Under the pieces are notes generated by a model. It was given only the letters and a program-made list of their open reading frames with translations. It did not search any database and was not told the origin of the DNA. A stretch of 64,000 nt of DNA from an uncultured Erysipelotrichaceae bacterium (GTDB lineage: Bacteria > Bacillota_I > Bacilli_A > Erysipelotrichales > Erysipelotrichaceae), in contig CACWLH010000001.1 of the NCBI GenBank assembly GCA_902761625.1, positions 1 through 64,000 of the forward strand, read 5' to 3'. The translations under genes were made by a program, and so were the position numbers. How positions within the stretch are numbered: the first letter of the stretch is position 1; the number at the start of each line of letters is the position of its first letter. Of the stretch, positions 28,522-36,594 are shown one piece after another.

Positions 28522-29281
28522 GGCTGTTTTCCTCCTCTTTCTGCAGTTTTTCCGCAAGCATGGATATCACAATGTCAACGAAGATGCTGTAAATCACCGC
28601 CGGCTCAACTCTTTCCGGAAGGTTCTGATTGATGGAATTCGGCAGCCAGATCACTTCGTCGAAATATCTGCGCAAAGGATGTTTTGTATTTGTGCAGATC
28701 AGAACGGTGTATGGTTTGTTCTTTCCTTCCGCATTGAGCATTTCAATTCCGTTCCGGAAAGTTGGCCCCTGCTCACTGCAGCATACAACCAGCGTCTTTC
28801 CTGCCATGCGGGGCCAGTCGCTAAATTCGTTATTGTCACGGAAAACGGCAAACCGTTTTAACATATTCATCTCGATTGCCAGCAGCTTGGCCGGCAGGGA
28901 ACTGCGGTGGACTCCGGTTGTGAACACATGATCTGCTTCATAAAGAAGCTCAACGAAATGGTCATATTCACCGTCATCTGCCTGTTTGTTGAGCAGATCA
29001 ATAATCCGTTTGGCGCAATCGGCTTTTGACATGGATGAGGAATCGGGCCGGTTGGTATGAACGGAATCATAAAGCGCATAGCGGAATTCGTTATACCCTT
29101 CGTAACCGAGTTTTTTACAGAAGCGTGATATGGATGCCTGGGAAACATGAAGTTCTTCGGCAAGTGAGTTGGAGGAATGATGGAAGACAATGACATAGTT
29201 CTGTGCAATAGCTTCACAGACTTTCATTTCTGCTTTGGTGAATGTCGGCTTCTTCAGCTCAATGGTATCGAAAATATTCAT
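28508..29281 (-). CDS. MurR/RpiR family transcriptional regulator
   Basis: 257 residues: an N-terminal helix-turn-helix (SLAEELHVSQASISRFCKKLGY, about 40-61 in two runs LAEELHVSQ and SRFCKKLG) and a SIS sugar-phosphate-binding domain (VFTTGVHRSSLPAK, LVVCCSEQGPT). Such regulators sense a phosphosugar, often the product of the neighbouring PTS. It is divergent from the PTS permease at 29439, and TGAATC...GATTCA palindromes in the gap are its likely operators. The start at 29281 follows GAGGGAA. Confidence 0.93.
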   Translation of the reverse strand: MNIFDTIELKKPTFTKAEMKVCEAIAQNYVIVFHHSSNSLAEELHVSQASISRFCKKLGYEGYNEFRYALYDSVHTNRPDSSSMSKADCAKRIIDLLNKQADDGEYDHFVELLYEADHVFTTGVHRSSLPAKLLAIEMNMLKRFAVFRDNNEFSDWPRMAGKTLVVCCSEQGPTFRNGIEMLNAEGKNKPYTVLICTNTKHPLRRYFDEVIWLPNSINQNLPERVEPAVIYSIFVDIVISMLAEKLQKEEENSHADQ

Positions 29282-29308
29282 AAGATTCCCTCGCATCTTT
29301 ATTATAGC

Positions 29309-29387
29309 TGAATCACGATTCAAAATTCAACATAAATGAATGGATGATTCAAATTATAAAATTTGGTATTGAATCAACGATTCAATA
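29309..29387. promoter_or_regulatory. Divergent promoter region with RpiR operators
   Basis: Two palindromes with the same arms: TGAATC-AC-GATTCA (29309-29322) and the 9-3-9 repeat TATTGAATC-AAC-GATTCAATA (29367-29387). The second overlaps the PTS -35 box TTGAAT (29369-29374), which is 17 bases from TATATT (29392-29397). The first lies in the rpiR promoter spacer (TATAAT on the minus strand near 29301-29306), so RpiR probably represses both directions. A half site GATTCAAAT lies between. Confidence 0.75.
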
Positions 29388-29438
29388 TGTGTATATTGAT
29401 AGTGGAAAAAGCAATTAAGCTTGGAAAGGGGACCTCAC

Positions 29439-30758
29439 ATGAGTGAGACAAAGAAGTCATTCTTTGAAAGATTTCAGACATTTATGGAAGAAAAACTTCT
29501 TCCGGTAGGCACCGCAATTTCGAACCAGAGACATCTGGCATCTATCCGTGACGGTATGACAATTCTGATTCCGCTGACAATCATCGGCGGCTTCGCGATT
29601 CTTCTTGCCGTACCGCCGGTACCGGCAACTGTAACGGAACCGTCCAATTTCCTCTATGCATTCCTTCTGGCGTGGCAGGCTTGGGCAGGCGCTCATTCCC
29701 AGATTCTTTTAATTCCTTATTATCTGTCCATCGGCTGCATTTCTCTGTATGTCGTTGCAGGTATTGCATACTTCCTTTCAAAGAGATACGGACTCAACAC
29801 CATCAATAACGTCGTCGGAGCTCTGTTCGTATTCCTGATCGTTTCCAATGCGGTGGATATCTCCACGGGTTCCATCAACATGGGCATGCTCGGGGCCGGA
29901 TATATGTTCGGTGCCATCATCATTGCGATCCTGTGTGTGGAGATCAACCGTTTCTTCACTGAAAAGAACATTACAATCAAGATGCCGGATTCCGTTCCTC
30001 CCAATGTCGCGGCTCCGTTCATCGTATTGATTCCGATGATCTTCGAAGTGGTTGTATTCTCACTGGTCAATTCCCTGATCACTTCCTGGACAGGCGCAGG
30101 TATCACATCCCTGATCTTCACACTGTTCCAGCCGTTGCTCAAGGCAACCAACTCTCTGCCTTCCATTCTGTTCCTGATGCTGCTGTCCACACTGTTCTGG
30201 TTCTTCGGCATCCATGGCGACAACATGACCAGCCCGATCACCAGCCCGATTATCACTGCCAACCTGGCTGCCAATCTGGCTGCTTATCAGGCAGGTCAGC
30301 CGCTCGAATTCATCATGGCAGGCAATCTCGCTGTTTACGGCGGATGGATCACATATCATGCGTATGTCGTCGCAATGATGTTCTTCTGCAAGTCCGAACA
30401 GCTCAGAACACTTCCGAAGATTTCCGCGATTCCTTCTCTGTTCAATATCAATGAGCCCAATGTCTTCGGTGTTCCGACCGTCCTGAACGTATTCACATTG
30501 ATTCCTTCCATTATCTGCCTGGTGATCAACCTGACCGCCTACTATCTGCTGGCAGCTGCCAACATCATCGGCAAACCGTTCCTGACACTGCCGTTTACAA
30601 CACCGGTCGCCATTCAGGCCTTCCTGTCCACCATGGACTTCCGCAATGCAATCCTGGTCATCGTTCTGTTCTTTGTCGACCTGGCAATCGCTGTTCCGTT
30701 CATGCGTGCGTATGACAAGCAGCTGCTTGCCCAGGAAAATGCATCCAAAGCTGAATAA
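29439..30758 (+). CDS. PTS sugar transporter subunit IIC, lactose/cellobiose family
   Basis: 439 residues, membrane permease domain of the PTS. FGIHGDN (from about residue 256) and FNINEPNVFGVP are the family signatures. It differs clearly from the permease at 107. Start at 29439 follows GGAAAGGGG. Upstream it is controlled by RpiR palindromes; downstream, 5 bases after its stop, is a metallo-hydrolase. No GH1, IIA or IIB gene adjoins, so it depends on components encoded elsewhere. Substrate unknown. Confidence 0.93.
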   Translation: MSETKKSFFERFQTFMEEKLLPVGTAISNQRHLASIRDGMTILIPLTIIGGFAILLAVPPVPATVTEPSNFLYAFLLAWQAWAGAHSQILLIPYYLSIGCISLYVVAGIAYFLSKRYGLNTINNVVGALFVFLIVSNAVDISTGSINMGMLGAGYMFGAIIIAILCVEINRFFTEKNITIKMPDSVPPNVAAPFIVLIPMIFEVVVFSLVNSLITSWTGAGITSLIFTLFQPLLKATNSLPSILFLMLLSTLFWFFGIHGDNMTSPITSPIITANLAANLAAYQAGQPLEFIMAGNLAVYGGWITYHAYVVAMMFFCKSEQLRTLPKISAIPSLFNINEPNVFGVPTVLNVFTLIPSIICLVINLTAYYLLAAANIIGKPFLTLPFTTPVAIQAFLSTMDFRNAILVIVLFFVDLAIAVPFMRAYDKQLLAQENASKAE

Positions 30759-30763
30759 GATCA

Positions 30764-31588
30764 ATGGACAGAGTTTATTTCACACACGAGAGACTGAACG
30801 ATCATATCATCCGCATCCGTGATATCTGCGGAACCTTCCTGTACCTGGTGACAGGAGACGAAAAAGCCGTACTTCTGGATACAGGCGACGGGTTCGGGGA
30901 TCTGAGATCCTATGTGGAATCACTGACGGATCTTCCCGTCACCGTAATCCTGACCCATGGCCATCTTGACCATGCTTGCGGAGCGATTCATTTCAAAGAC
31001 TGCGATATCTGGATGAATCCGGATGATGCGCCGGTCTACGAGGCACACACAAAGATTGAATACAGAAGAAAGTTTCATGAAAAAAATCCTGAGGTAAGCA
31101 GTATTCCGCTCACGGACTACGATCCGGCTTATACCGGAGAACTGCTCAGTCTTCATGACGGGCAGCGGTTTGATCTTGGCAATGTTCATATCACTATGGT
31201 CAGTGTCAAAGGACATACACCCGGTATGATGTGCGCGCTTATTGAAGAGGACAGAGTCATGCTGTTCGGAGATGCCTGCGGTGTATTCGTTCTGCTGTTT
31301 GATGAATATTCAAGCACCGTTTCGGAATACCGGGAAAGTCTTCTCAATCTGAAAAAGTATGAAGACCGCTATGACCGCATCATCCGCAATCATGGTACCG
31401 GTGAATCTCCAAAAGAGCTTTTGGATAATGTGATTGAGTGCTGCGATCTGATCCTTGCCGGCAAAGATGATCATGAACCGGTTGAATTCAACGGCATGCA
31501 CCTGCATCTGGCAAAAGCAATGGATAATGGTGAACGCCTTGATGGCAGACAGGGCAACATTGCCTACGCGGCAGACAAAAGAAAATAA
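30764..31588 (+). CDS. Metallo-beta-lactamase fold hydrolase
   Basis: 274 residues. The zinc-binding motif HGHLDHACGA (about residues 64-73), the later histidine in VKGHTPGMM and the aspartate in FGDACG match the MBL fold. No signal peptide. It starts 5 bases after the PTS stop without a clear RBS, so translation is probably coupled. Such enzymes hydrolyse thioesters, lactones or phosphoesters; position suggests action on a product of the imported sugar, but that is inference. Confidence 0.88.
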   Translation: MDRVYFTHERLNDHIIRIRDICGTFLYLVTGDEKAVLLDTGDGFGDLRSYVESLTDLPVTVILTHGHLDHACGAIHFKDCDIWMNPDDAPVYEAHTKIEYRRKFHEKNPEVSSIPLTDYDPAYTGELLSLHDGQRFDLGNVHITMVSVKGHTPGMMCALIEEDRVMLFGDACGVFVLLFDEYSSTVSEYRESLLNLKKYEDRYDRIIRNHGTGESPKELLDNVIECCDLILAGKDDHEPVEFNGMHLHLAKAMDNGERLDGRQGNIAYAADKRK

Positions 31589-31595
31589 CGAAAAC

Positions 31596-31626
31596 AAGTC
31601 ATATGCGATGAGTATATGGCTTATTT
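31596..31626 (+). terminator. Terminator of the PTS/metallo-hydrolase operon
   Basis: AAGTCATAT (31596-31604) with ATATGGCTT (31614-31622), then ATTTCTT. The T-run is imperfect. Confidence 0.6.
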
Positions 31627-31687
31627 CTTGAAAGAATCAGAATTATATATAAGATAAAAACAGCAAATCAGAAAAGAAGGGCCGTAT

Positions 31688-32605
31688 ATGAATTTTAAAG
31701 AGCTGTTCATGTTGCAGTTTATGATGTTTGCCGAAATGACTGCCGGCTGGCTGCTGTGCAGGGCAAAGATCCTGAATCCCAAAGACAGAAGTGTATTTTC
31801 CAAAGCGGTGGTGAATCTTCTGTTACCATGCAATATCGTCAAATCATTCCAGACCGAACTGAATGCGGATCTGATGAAGGACTTCATGATTGTGCTTCTG
31901 GTCTCCATCGGCATCCAGATCTTCTGCACCATCCTGGCTTCAACACTTTTCAACAGAATGAAAAAGGAACAGAAGCCGGTACTGCAGTATGCGACGGTCT
32001 GTTCCAATGCTGGATTCCTTGGCAATGCGGTGGCAGAAGGCGTATACGGTGAAACAGGTCTGCTCTATGGACAGATCTATCTGATCCCTCTGCGCATTGT
32101 CATGTGGACAGCGGGCATCTCCTATTTCGAAGGCAAATCTGACTTCAGAACGAAGCTGATCAAGATCATCACCCATCCATGCATCATCGCGGTCATCATC
32201 GGACTGGTGCTGATGATTTCGGGAATCACACTTCCTTCCGCAATCGACCGCACCCTGACTTCCCTCGGCAGATGTTCCACACCGCTGATTATGTTATTCC
32301 TGGGAATGGTGTTGGCTGAAACCGGATTTGAGGGCATGATCAGCAAAGACACCCTATCATTCTCCCTGCTCAGGCTGATTCTGATTCCGGCTGCGGTATT
32401 GCTCGTATGCCGTATTCTTCATGTGGACGCATTCATCACCGGTCTTTCGGTTCTTCTCGCGGCGATGCCTGCGGGCAGTACTACCTCCGTGCTTGCGGAA
32501 CAATATAAAGCGGATGTCGCTTTTGCCTCAAAGGTTGTCGTATTGACAACGCTGGGATCCATAATCCTGCTGCCGGCATGGGTATATCTTCTGCAGGTGA
32601 TCTGA
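31688..32605 (+). CDS. AEC family (auxin efflux carrier-like) transporter
   Basis: 305 residues with ten hydrophobic segments in two halves, as in AEC permeases. Family blocks: NLLLPCNIVKSF in the first half, CSNAGFLGNAVAEG near the middle and MPAGSTTSVLAEQY near the end. Bacterial members carry malate, malonate or other small organic acids. RBS AAGAAGGG. Monocistronic, ended by the terminator at 32606. It does not appear to belong to the PTS operon. Confidence 0.88.
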   Translation: MNFKELFMLQFMMFAEMTAGWLLCRAKILNPKDRSVFSKAVVNLLLPCNIVKSFQTELNADLMKDFMIVLLVSIGIQIFCTILASTLFNRMKKEQKPVLQYATVCSNAGFLGNAVAEGVYGETGLLYGQIYLIPLRIVMWTAGISYFEGKSDFRTKLIKIITHPCIIAVIIGLVLMISGITLPSAIDRTLTSLGRCSTPLIMLFLGMVLAETGFEGMISKDTLSFSLLRLILIPAAVLLVCRILHVDAFITGLSVLLAAMPAGSTTSVLAEQYKADVAFASKVVVLTTLGSIILLPAWVYLLQVI

Positions 32606-32634
32606 GTCATATGCATGCGCATATGGCTTTTTTT
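32606..32634 (+). terminator. Terminator of the AEC transporter gene
   Basis: GTCATATGC (32606-32614), loop ATGC, GCATATGGC (32619-32627), then TTTTTTT. Confidence 0.88.
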
Positions 32635-32737
32635 CTGCGATTTCACAAACACATTCCAGGCTGATCTTTGTGGATATGACATTACAAAAAAATATGGATC
32701 TTAATCTATCACATAATTTAACATAATGTTTACATAA

Positions 32738-32762
32738 TTGACCGACGGTCGGTTGCTATTAT
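32738..32762 (+). promoter_or_regulatory. Promoter with GACCGNCGGTC palindrome upstream of a candidate sRNA
   Basis: TTGACC (32738-32743) overlaps GACCGACGGTC (32740-32750), which is also part of ACCGA-CGG-TCGGT (32741-32753). TGCTATTAT (32754-32762) is an extended -10; an alternative -10 is TATAAC (32760-32765, 16-base spacing). The layout matches that of the flotillin promoter at 7434-7462. Confidence 0.65.
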
Positions 32763-32768
32763 AACCAT

Positions 32769-32878
32769 GCAGAAAGAAATCTGCCCTGAATGAATGCTCC
32801 CCCTTAGCATCTCATCAGTGAATTCTATCCCCTTATATAATAAATCAATCGTGAAAAGGTCCCGGAAGGGATCTTTTC
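32769..32878 (+). ncRNA. Candidate small RNA with C-rich motifs
   Basis: About 110 nt between a promoter and a terminator, with no convincing gene. It holds a hairpin GCAGA/TCTGC (32769-32784), a hairpin ATGCT-CCCCCTT-AGCAT (32794-32810) with a C-rich loop, an open TCCCCTT (32828-32834) and a terminator GAAAAGGTCCC/GGGATCTTTTC with GGAA loop (32853-32878). C-rich unpaired motifs in Gram-positive sRNAs such as RsaE/RoxS pair with Shine-Dalgarno sequences. An 8-codon ATG frame (32767-32793) has no RBS. The terminator's trailing T-run is weak (CATTTG). Confidence 0.55.
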
Positions 32879-32890
32879 ATTTGTCTGGTG

Positions 32891-32896
32891 TAATAT
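32891..32896 (+). promoter_or_regulatory. -10 element of the uridine-kinase-like gene, leaderless arrangement
   Basis: TAATAT (32891-32896), then ATACGC and ATG at 32903: a 6-base gap and no RBS. Confidence 0.5.
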
Positions 32897-32902
32897 ATAC
32901 GC

Positions 32903-33484
32903 ATGGAAAACACAGTGAACAGAATCAGTGATGAAATCAGAAGGATCACAGAACAGAAATCACATTGCCTGATCGCCATCGACGGCAGATGCGCTTCCGG
33001 CAAAAGCACGCTTGCCTCAATGCTTCATGAAAAGATGGGCGGTGCGCTTGTGCACATGGATGATTTCTTTTTAAGACCGGAACAAAGAACGAAAGAACGA
33101 TACAGCACACCCGGTGAGAATGTGGATCATGAGCGCTTTCTTGAGGAAGTATTGAAACCTTTGAGCAAAGGGGAAACAGCATACTTTCATCCTTTTGACT
33201 GCAATACCATGTCTCTGTCCGAAACCGTTCTGGAAGCGGATGGAAGCGGACTGGTGATTGTGGAGGGCAGCTACAGCCATCATCCCTTGCTAAGAGACTA
33301 TTATGATCTGAAACTCTTCCTGCATGTGCAGCCGCAGAGACAGCTGGAGAGGATCGCAAAGCGCAATCCTGCCAAGCTGGAAGACTTTGAAAACAAATGG
33401 ATTCCTTTTGAGGAACTCTATTTCAGCAATTACGATGTTATGAACAAAGCGGATCTTGTGATTGAAACAACGAATTTGTTTTAG
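32903..33484 (+). CDS. Uridine kinase-like P-loop kinase
   Basis: 193 residues with Walker A DGRCASGKSTLA (about residues 26-37), DDFFLRPEQR (about 53-62, the substrate/metal region of uridine and phosphoribulokinase relatives) and VIVEGSYSHHP. It is shorter than typical uridine kinase (about 205-215) and the P-loop has RCASGKS instead of GGSGSGKT, so the substrate may differ (nucleoside, pantothenate or a sugar). No RBS; the -10 sits 6 bases before the ATG. Confidence 0.75.
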   Translation: MENTVNRISDEIRRITEQKSHCLIAIDGRCASGKSTLASMLHEKMGGALVHMDDFFLRPEQRTKERYSTPGENVDHERFLEEVLKPLSKGETAYFHPFDCNTMSLSETVLEADGSGLVIVEGSYSHHPLLRDYYDLKLFLHVQPQRQLERIAKRNPAKLEDFENKWIPFEELYFSNYDVMNKADLVIETTNLF

Positions 33485-33521
33485 CCATGGAAAAAGAATC
33501 ATTATTTTTGTATGATACTCG

Positions 33522-33535
33522 TGTAAGCGCTTATA
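33522..33535 (+). promoter_or_regulatory. Possible catabolite-responsive element
   Basis: TGTAAGCGCTTATA matches the CcpA cre consensus TGWAANCGNTNWCA at 13 of 14 positions. It lies just downstream of TATGAT (33511-33516) and 13 bases before the ATG, a position that would repress. Confidence 0.5.
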
Positions 33536-33547
33536 ACGGAGGATAAT

Positions 33548-34066
33548 ATGGCAAATTTACCTAAATGCCCGCATTGCGGATCCAAGAACGTCAGCAGAGT
33601 AGAAGGCTTCTACAGATGTGCAGACTGCCTCAATGATTTCGGCAGAACCCCTTATGATGACAACGGCATCCCGATGATCGAAGCATGCTCAGGTCTCAGA
33701 ATCCGTCTTGGAGATCTGTTCAACGGATCAGTCAGACTGCGTATGGGCCAGGATGGCGATGTATGTCTTTATGAAATCTATGATTCCAACGGCGGCGGTC
33801 TGAACAAGTATGCTGACATGCTGAGTAAACAGGAATGGAACAAATTCCGCAAGGAACTGTTCGAAAAGGTCTATGTCTATGACTGGGACAAGGAATACAT
33901 TCCGGTCAATGACGGCAGAGATGTTTCCGACGATGAGGAATGGGAACTCAGCGTCATCATCGATGAGAATGAGGAATACCTCTACAGAGGCTATGGCGCA
34001 TATCCTGTTTATTGGGATAAATTCATGAAACTGCTCCAGCCGATTCTGGATAATCTCAATAAATAA
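33548..34066 (+). CDS. Hypothetical zinc-ribbon protein
   Basis: 172 residues. CPHC at 7-10 and CADC at about 21-24 form a zinc ribbon; the rest is acidic with several aromatic residues (YVYDWDKEYIPV, LYRGYGAYPVYWDKF) and resembles a binding domain. RBS ACGGAGGA. Probable cre site upstream, hence perhaps carbon-regulated. No known function. Monocistronic; a weak terminator-like GAGCGGAGCGGATCTGCTC follows. Confidence 0.72.
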   Translation: MANLPKCPHCGSKNVSRVEGFYRCADCLNDFGRTPYDDNGIPMIEACSGLRIRLGDLFNGSVRLRMGQDGDVCLYEIYDSNGGGLNKYADMLSKQEWNKFRKELFEKVYVYDWDKEYIPVNDGRDVSDDEEWELSVIIDENEEYLYRGYGAYPVYWDKFMKLLQPILDNLNK

Positions 34067-34169
34067 TCAGCTTAAAAAAAGAGCGGAGCGGATCTGCTCT
34101 TTTATATTGAGTGCATTGCGGGCGGTATACTCAGCACAGATGACAGAATGATCGGACACGGAGGGCAGC

Positions 34170-34949
34170 ATGAGCAGTGATTATTATTACGAAGAACTGA
34201 TGACAAGAGATTTCACAGCAGACGCAAAAGTGAATCTTCATGTTGAATTCAAAGCCAGCGATAAAGTTATGAATGAGCTTGTCATGGATTATATTGAGGA
34301 AAATCCGGATAATGAGAGCGAAGAGAAACTATGGGAAATGAATGAATATTGGCAGAATCATGGATATCTGGATGAAACGGATCCGGTTTTTGCACATCAG
34401 GGCTTTCTGGATTTCGCTAAGGAATGGATGATAAGACGCATCCTGACTTCGCTGAGCGGAAATACAAAGTATCTCAGGATTGAAAACATCGTGTTCGATT
34501 ATGATGAAATCTGCGACATCATGGATTACGAGGATATTGAATGCGTAATACAGGCGGAAGTTTCAGCAATGGCACATCTGGATGATATGTACATGGGACT
34601 GTATTCTCCGGATGATCCGGATCAGAATCTGGAATATCCCGGGTATGATTTTGAAGACTCAGACTGCAGAAGAGTTTTAGATGTCAATCTGTTCTATGAA
34701 CTGAATGACGAACGAGGAGAGTACCTTCGTGTTAAGAATGAAGCAATTGAAAGAGGAATCCGTGATAACCTGATTTATATTCTGGAGGATGAAGCAGATT
34801 GTATCCGGACAGACAGGATCGGTAAGATAATCACGGTTGAAATAGCAGATCTCCGTTTCACAGAGCAGAAAAAAGACTGGGATGCGATCTGGAAGCGCGC
34901 CTATGAAGAGTACAGGAAGCGAAGAATTCCGGCTGATCTCAGTGATTGA
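34170..34949 (+). CDS. Hypothetical acidic protein
   Basis: 259 residues, very acidic, no recognised family. A central segment EIKWLMRRILTSLSG-like (SKEWMIRRILTSL) and repeated Asp/Glu-rich stretches (SPDDPDQNLEYPGYDFEDSD) suggest a soluble binding protein. RBS ACGGAGGGC. The gene looks more AT-rich than its neighbours, compatible with recent transfer. The 274 bases after it hold no supportable gene: short frames there lack RBSs, though one stretch (near 35076-35154) reads like a broken acidic coding piece. Confidence 0.6.
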   Translation: MSSDYYYEELMTRDFTADAKVNLHVEFKASDKVMNELVMDYIEENPDNESEEKLWEMNEYWQNHGYLDETDPVFAHQGFLDFAKEWMIRRILTSLSGNTKYLRIENIVFDYDEICDIMDYEDIECVIQAEVSAMAHLDDMYMGLYSPDDPDQNLEYPGYDFEDSDCRRVLDVNLFYELNDERGEYLRVKNEAIERGIRDNLIYILEDEADCIRTDRIGKIITVEIADLRFTEQKKDWDAIWKRAYEEYRKRRIPADLSD

Positions 34950-35153
34950 GAAAAATGCAAACAGCAGAAATGTTTTTTTTAATCAGGTGTGCACATTTCA
35001 AAAGCTGTGCGTTATCAGCAGAGTTTTTGAGATCATATGCAATGATACGGCTTACGAAGAGATCTGAACGAAAACCGATAGAATATCTGTCAATATTCCG
35101 GCTTATGATGGCCGCAATTCAGACGATCCGGAATCCAAAGATAAACACTCATT

Positions 35154-35177
35154 AAAGGGCATGATTTGCCTTTTTTT
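35154..35177 (+). terminator. Terminator before trkA
   Basis: AAAGGGCA (35154-35161), loop TGATT, TGCC with a TTTTTTT run to 35177. Confidence 0.75.
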
Positions 35178-35223
35178 AATGCAGTGATAAAATGAAAAAG
35201 CTTATATAAAAAGGAAGACAACT

Positions 35224-36594
35224 ATGAAGATATTAATCGCGGGAGCGGGAAAGGTCGGCAGAGCGCTGACCGATGAGCTCTCAAAAGAAGGACATGACGT
35301 TACCGTCATTGATATGAACAGCGATGTGCTTGAAAATGCCGTCAGCAGCTATGATGTCATTACCCTGCAGGGAAACAGTGCATCCATGTCCGTACTCGAG
35401 GAAGCCGGTGTTAAAAATATGGATGTTCTGATCGCCGCCACCAATGCGGATGAGGTCAATATGCTTTCAGTCATTACGGCGAAAGCGCTGAATCCGGACA
35501 TTCATACGATTGCGCGTATCCGCAATCCCGAATATGTGGAACAGGCCAGAAGCATGCGTGATGTCTTTGCACTTTCACTGATTATCAACCCTGAACAGCA
35601 GACCGCCCATGAAATTGCCAGACTGCTGAGATACCCGGGTTTCCTGAAAAGAGAGACCTTTGCCAAGGCAAGAGTGGAAATCGTTGAACTCAAAGTCGCG
35701 AAAGGCTCCAAACTTGCCAAGGTTCAGATGAAGAATCTTTCCAGCGCAACAAGAGCGCAGATTCTGGTCGCGGCAGTTCTGCGTCAGGGCAAGGCAATTA
35801 TGCCTGACGGCAACTTCACCATTCAGGAAGGCGACCGTCTGTTTGTGACCGGTGATCCGGAACAGCTGCACCAGATGCTCATTCATATCGGCATTATCAA
35901 TATGCCGGTATCCCATGTCATCATGGCCGGCGGCAGCCGCATCTCCTATTATCTGGCAGAAGAACTGAACAAATATCATATCGCCACCAGCATTATCGAA
36001 ATTGACAGGGCTAAATGCCGTGAACTTGCGGAAAAGCTTCCCTTTGCGACGATCATCAACGGCGACGTGTCCAACCGTGCGGTTCTCGACAGTGAGGACA
36101 TCGGCGATTATGACGCGGTTGTCTCACTGACCGGTATCGATGAGCTCAACGTCGTCACTTCCCTTTATGCCCATATGCACCAGGTGCCCAATATTGTCAC
36201 GAAACTCGGCAGAGGCGGGGAAGGCGAACTGATTGAAAACATGCCGATCGGCAGTGTGATCTGTCCGAAGGAATTATGCACGATGCACATTGTTCGCTAT
36301 GTCAGAGCGATGCAGACAAAAGAAGGTGCAGCCCTTTCCATTCACAGAATCGCCGACGGCAAGATCGAAGCGATCGAATTTACCGCGGATAAAGACACAA
36401 AGCATATCGGCGAAAAGCTGAAGAATATCCGTACCAGAAAGAATGCTCTGATTGTTTCAATCAGCCATGGCAAAACTTCCGAAATCGCAAACGGTGAATC
36501 CTCATTCAATATCGGGGATACCGTGATCGTTATTACAGATACCGAAAGCACAATCAATCAGCTGAATGATATCTTCGAGGATACGCTCTCATGA
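35224..36594 (+). CDS. trkA: Trk potassium transporter regulatory subunit TrkA
   Basis: Cytoplasmic NAD(H)-binding gating subunit of the TrkAH potassium uptake system. The 456 residues contain two RCK modules: the first starts ILIAGAGKVGRAL, the second (about 230 onwards) starts VIMAGGSRISYYLAEEL. Each RCK-N is followed by an RCK-C domain (MKNLSSATRA, NIRTRKNALIV). In the second module the canonical GxGxxG is changed to GGSRIS, so nucleotide is probably bound mainly by the first. RBS AAAGGAAG. It overlaps trkH by 4 bases. Confidence 0.95.
   Translation: MKILIAGAGKVGRALTDELSKEGHDVTVIDMNSDVLENAVSSYDVITLQGNSASMSVLEEAGVKNMDVLIAATNADEVNMLSVITAKALNPDIHTIARIRNPEYVEQARSMRDVFALSLIINPEQQTAHEIARLLRYPGFLKRETFAKARVEIVELKVAKGSKLAKVQMKNLSSATRAQILVAAVLRQGKAIMPDGNFTIQEGDRLFVTGDPEQLHQMLIHIGIINMPVSHVIMAGGSRISYYLAEELNKYHIATSIIEIDRAKCRELAEKLPFATIINGDVSNRAVLDSEDIGDYDAVVSLTGIDELNVVTSLYAHMHQVPNIVTKLGRGGEGELIENMPIGSVICPKELCTMHIVRYVRAMQTKEGAALSIHRIADGKIEAIEFTADKDTKHIGEKLKNIRTRKNALIVSISHGKTSEIANGESSFNIGDTVIVITDTESTINQLNDIFEDTLS

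Noticed and set aside
27607-28632. 341-codon plus-strand frame opposite the NIF3-like gene
   Set aside because: The minus strand has NIF3 metal motifs, an AGGAGG RBS and operon context; the plus frame has none.
32767-32793. Eight-codon ORF at the start of the candidate sRNA as a leader peptide
   Set aside because: No RBS, no run of regulatory codons, and the ATG may lie at or before the transcription start.
34882-35155. Two short frames after the acidic protein gene as genes
   Set aside because: They overlap in different frames, lack RBSs and have no motif; possible gene debris only.
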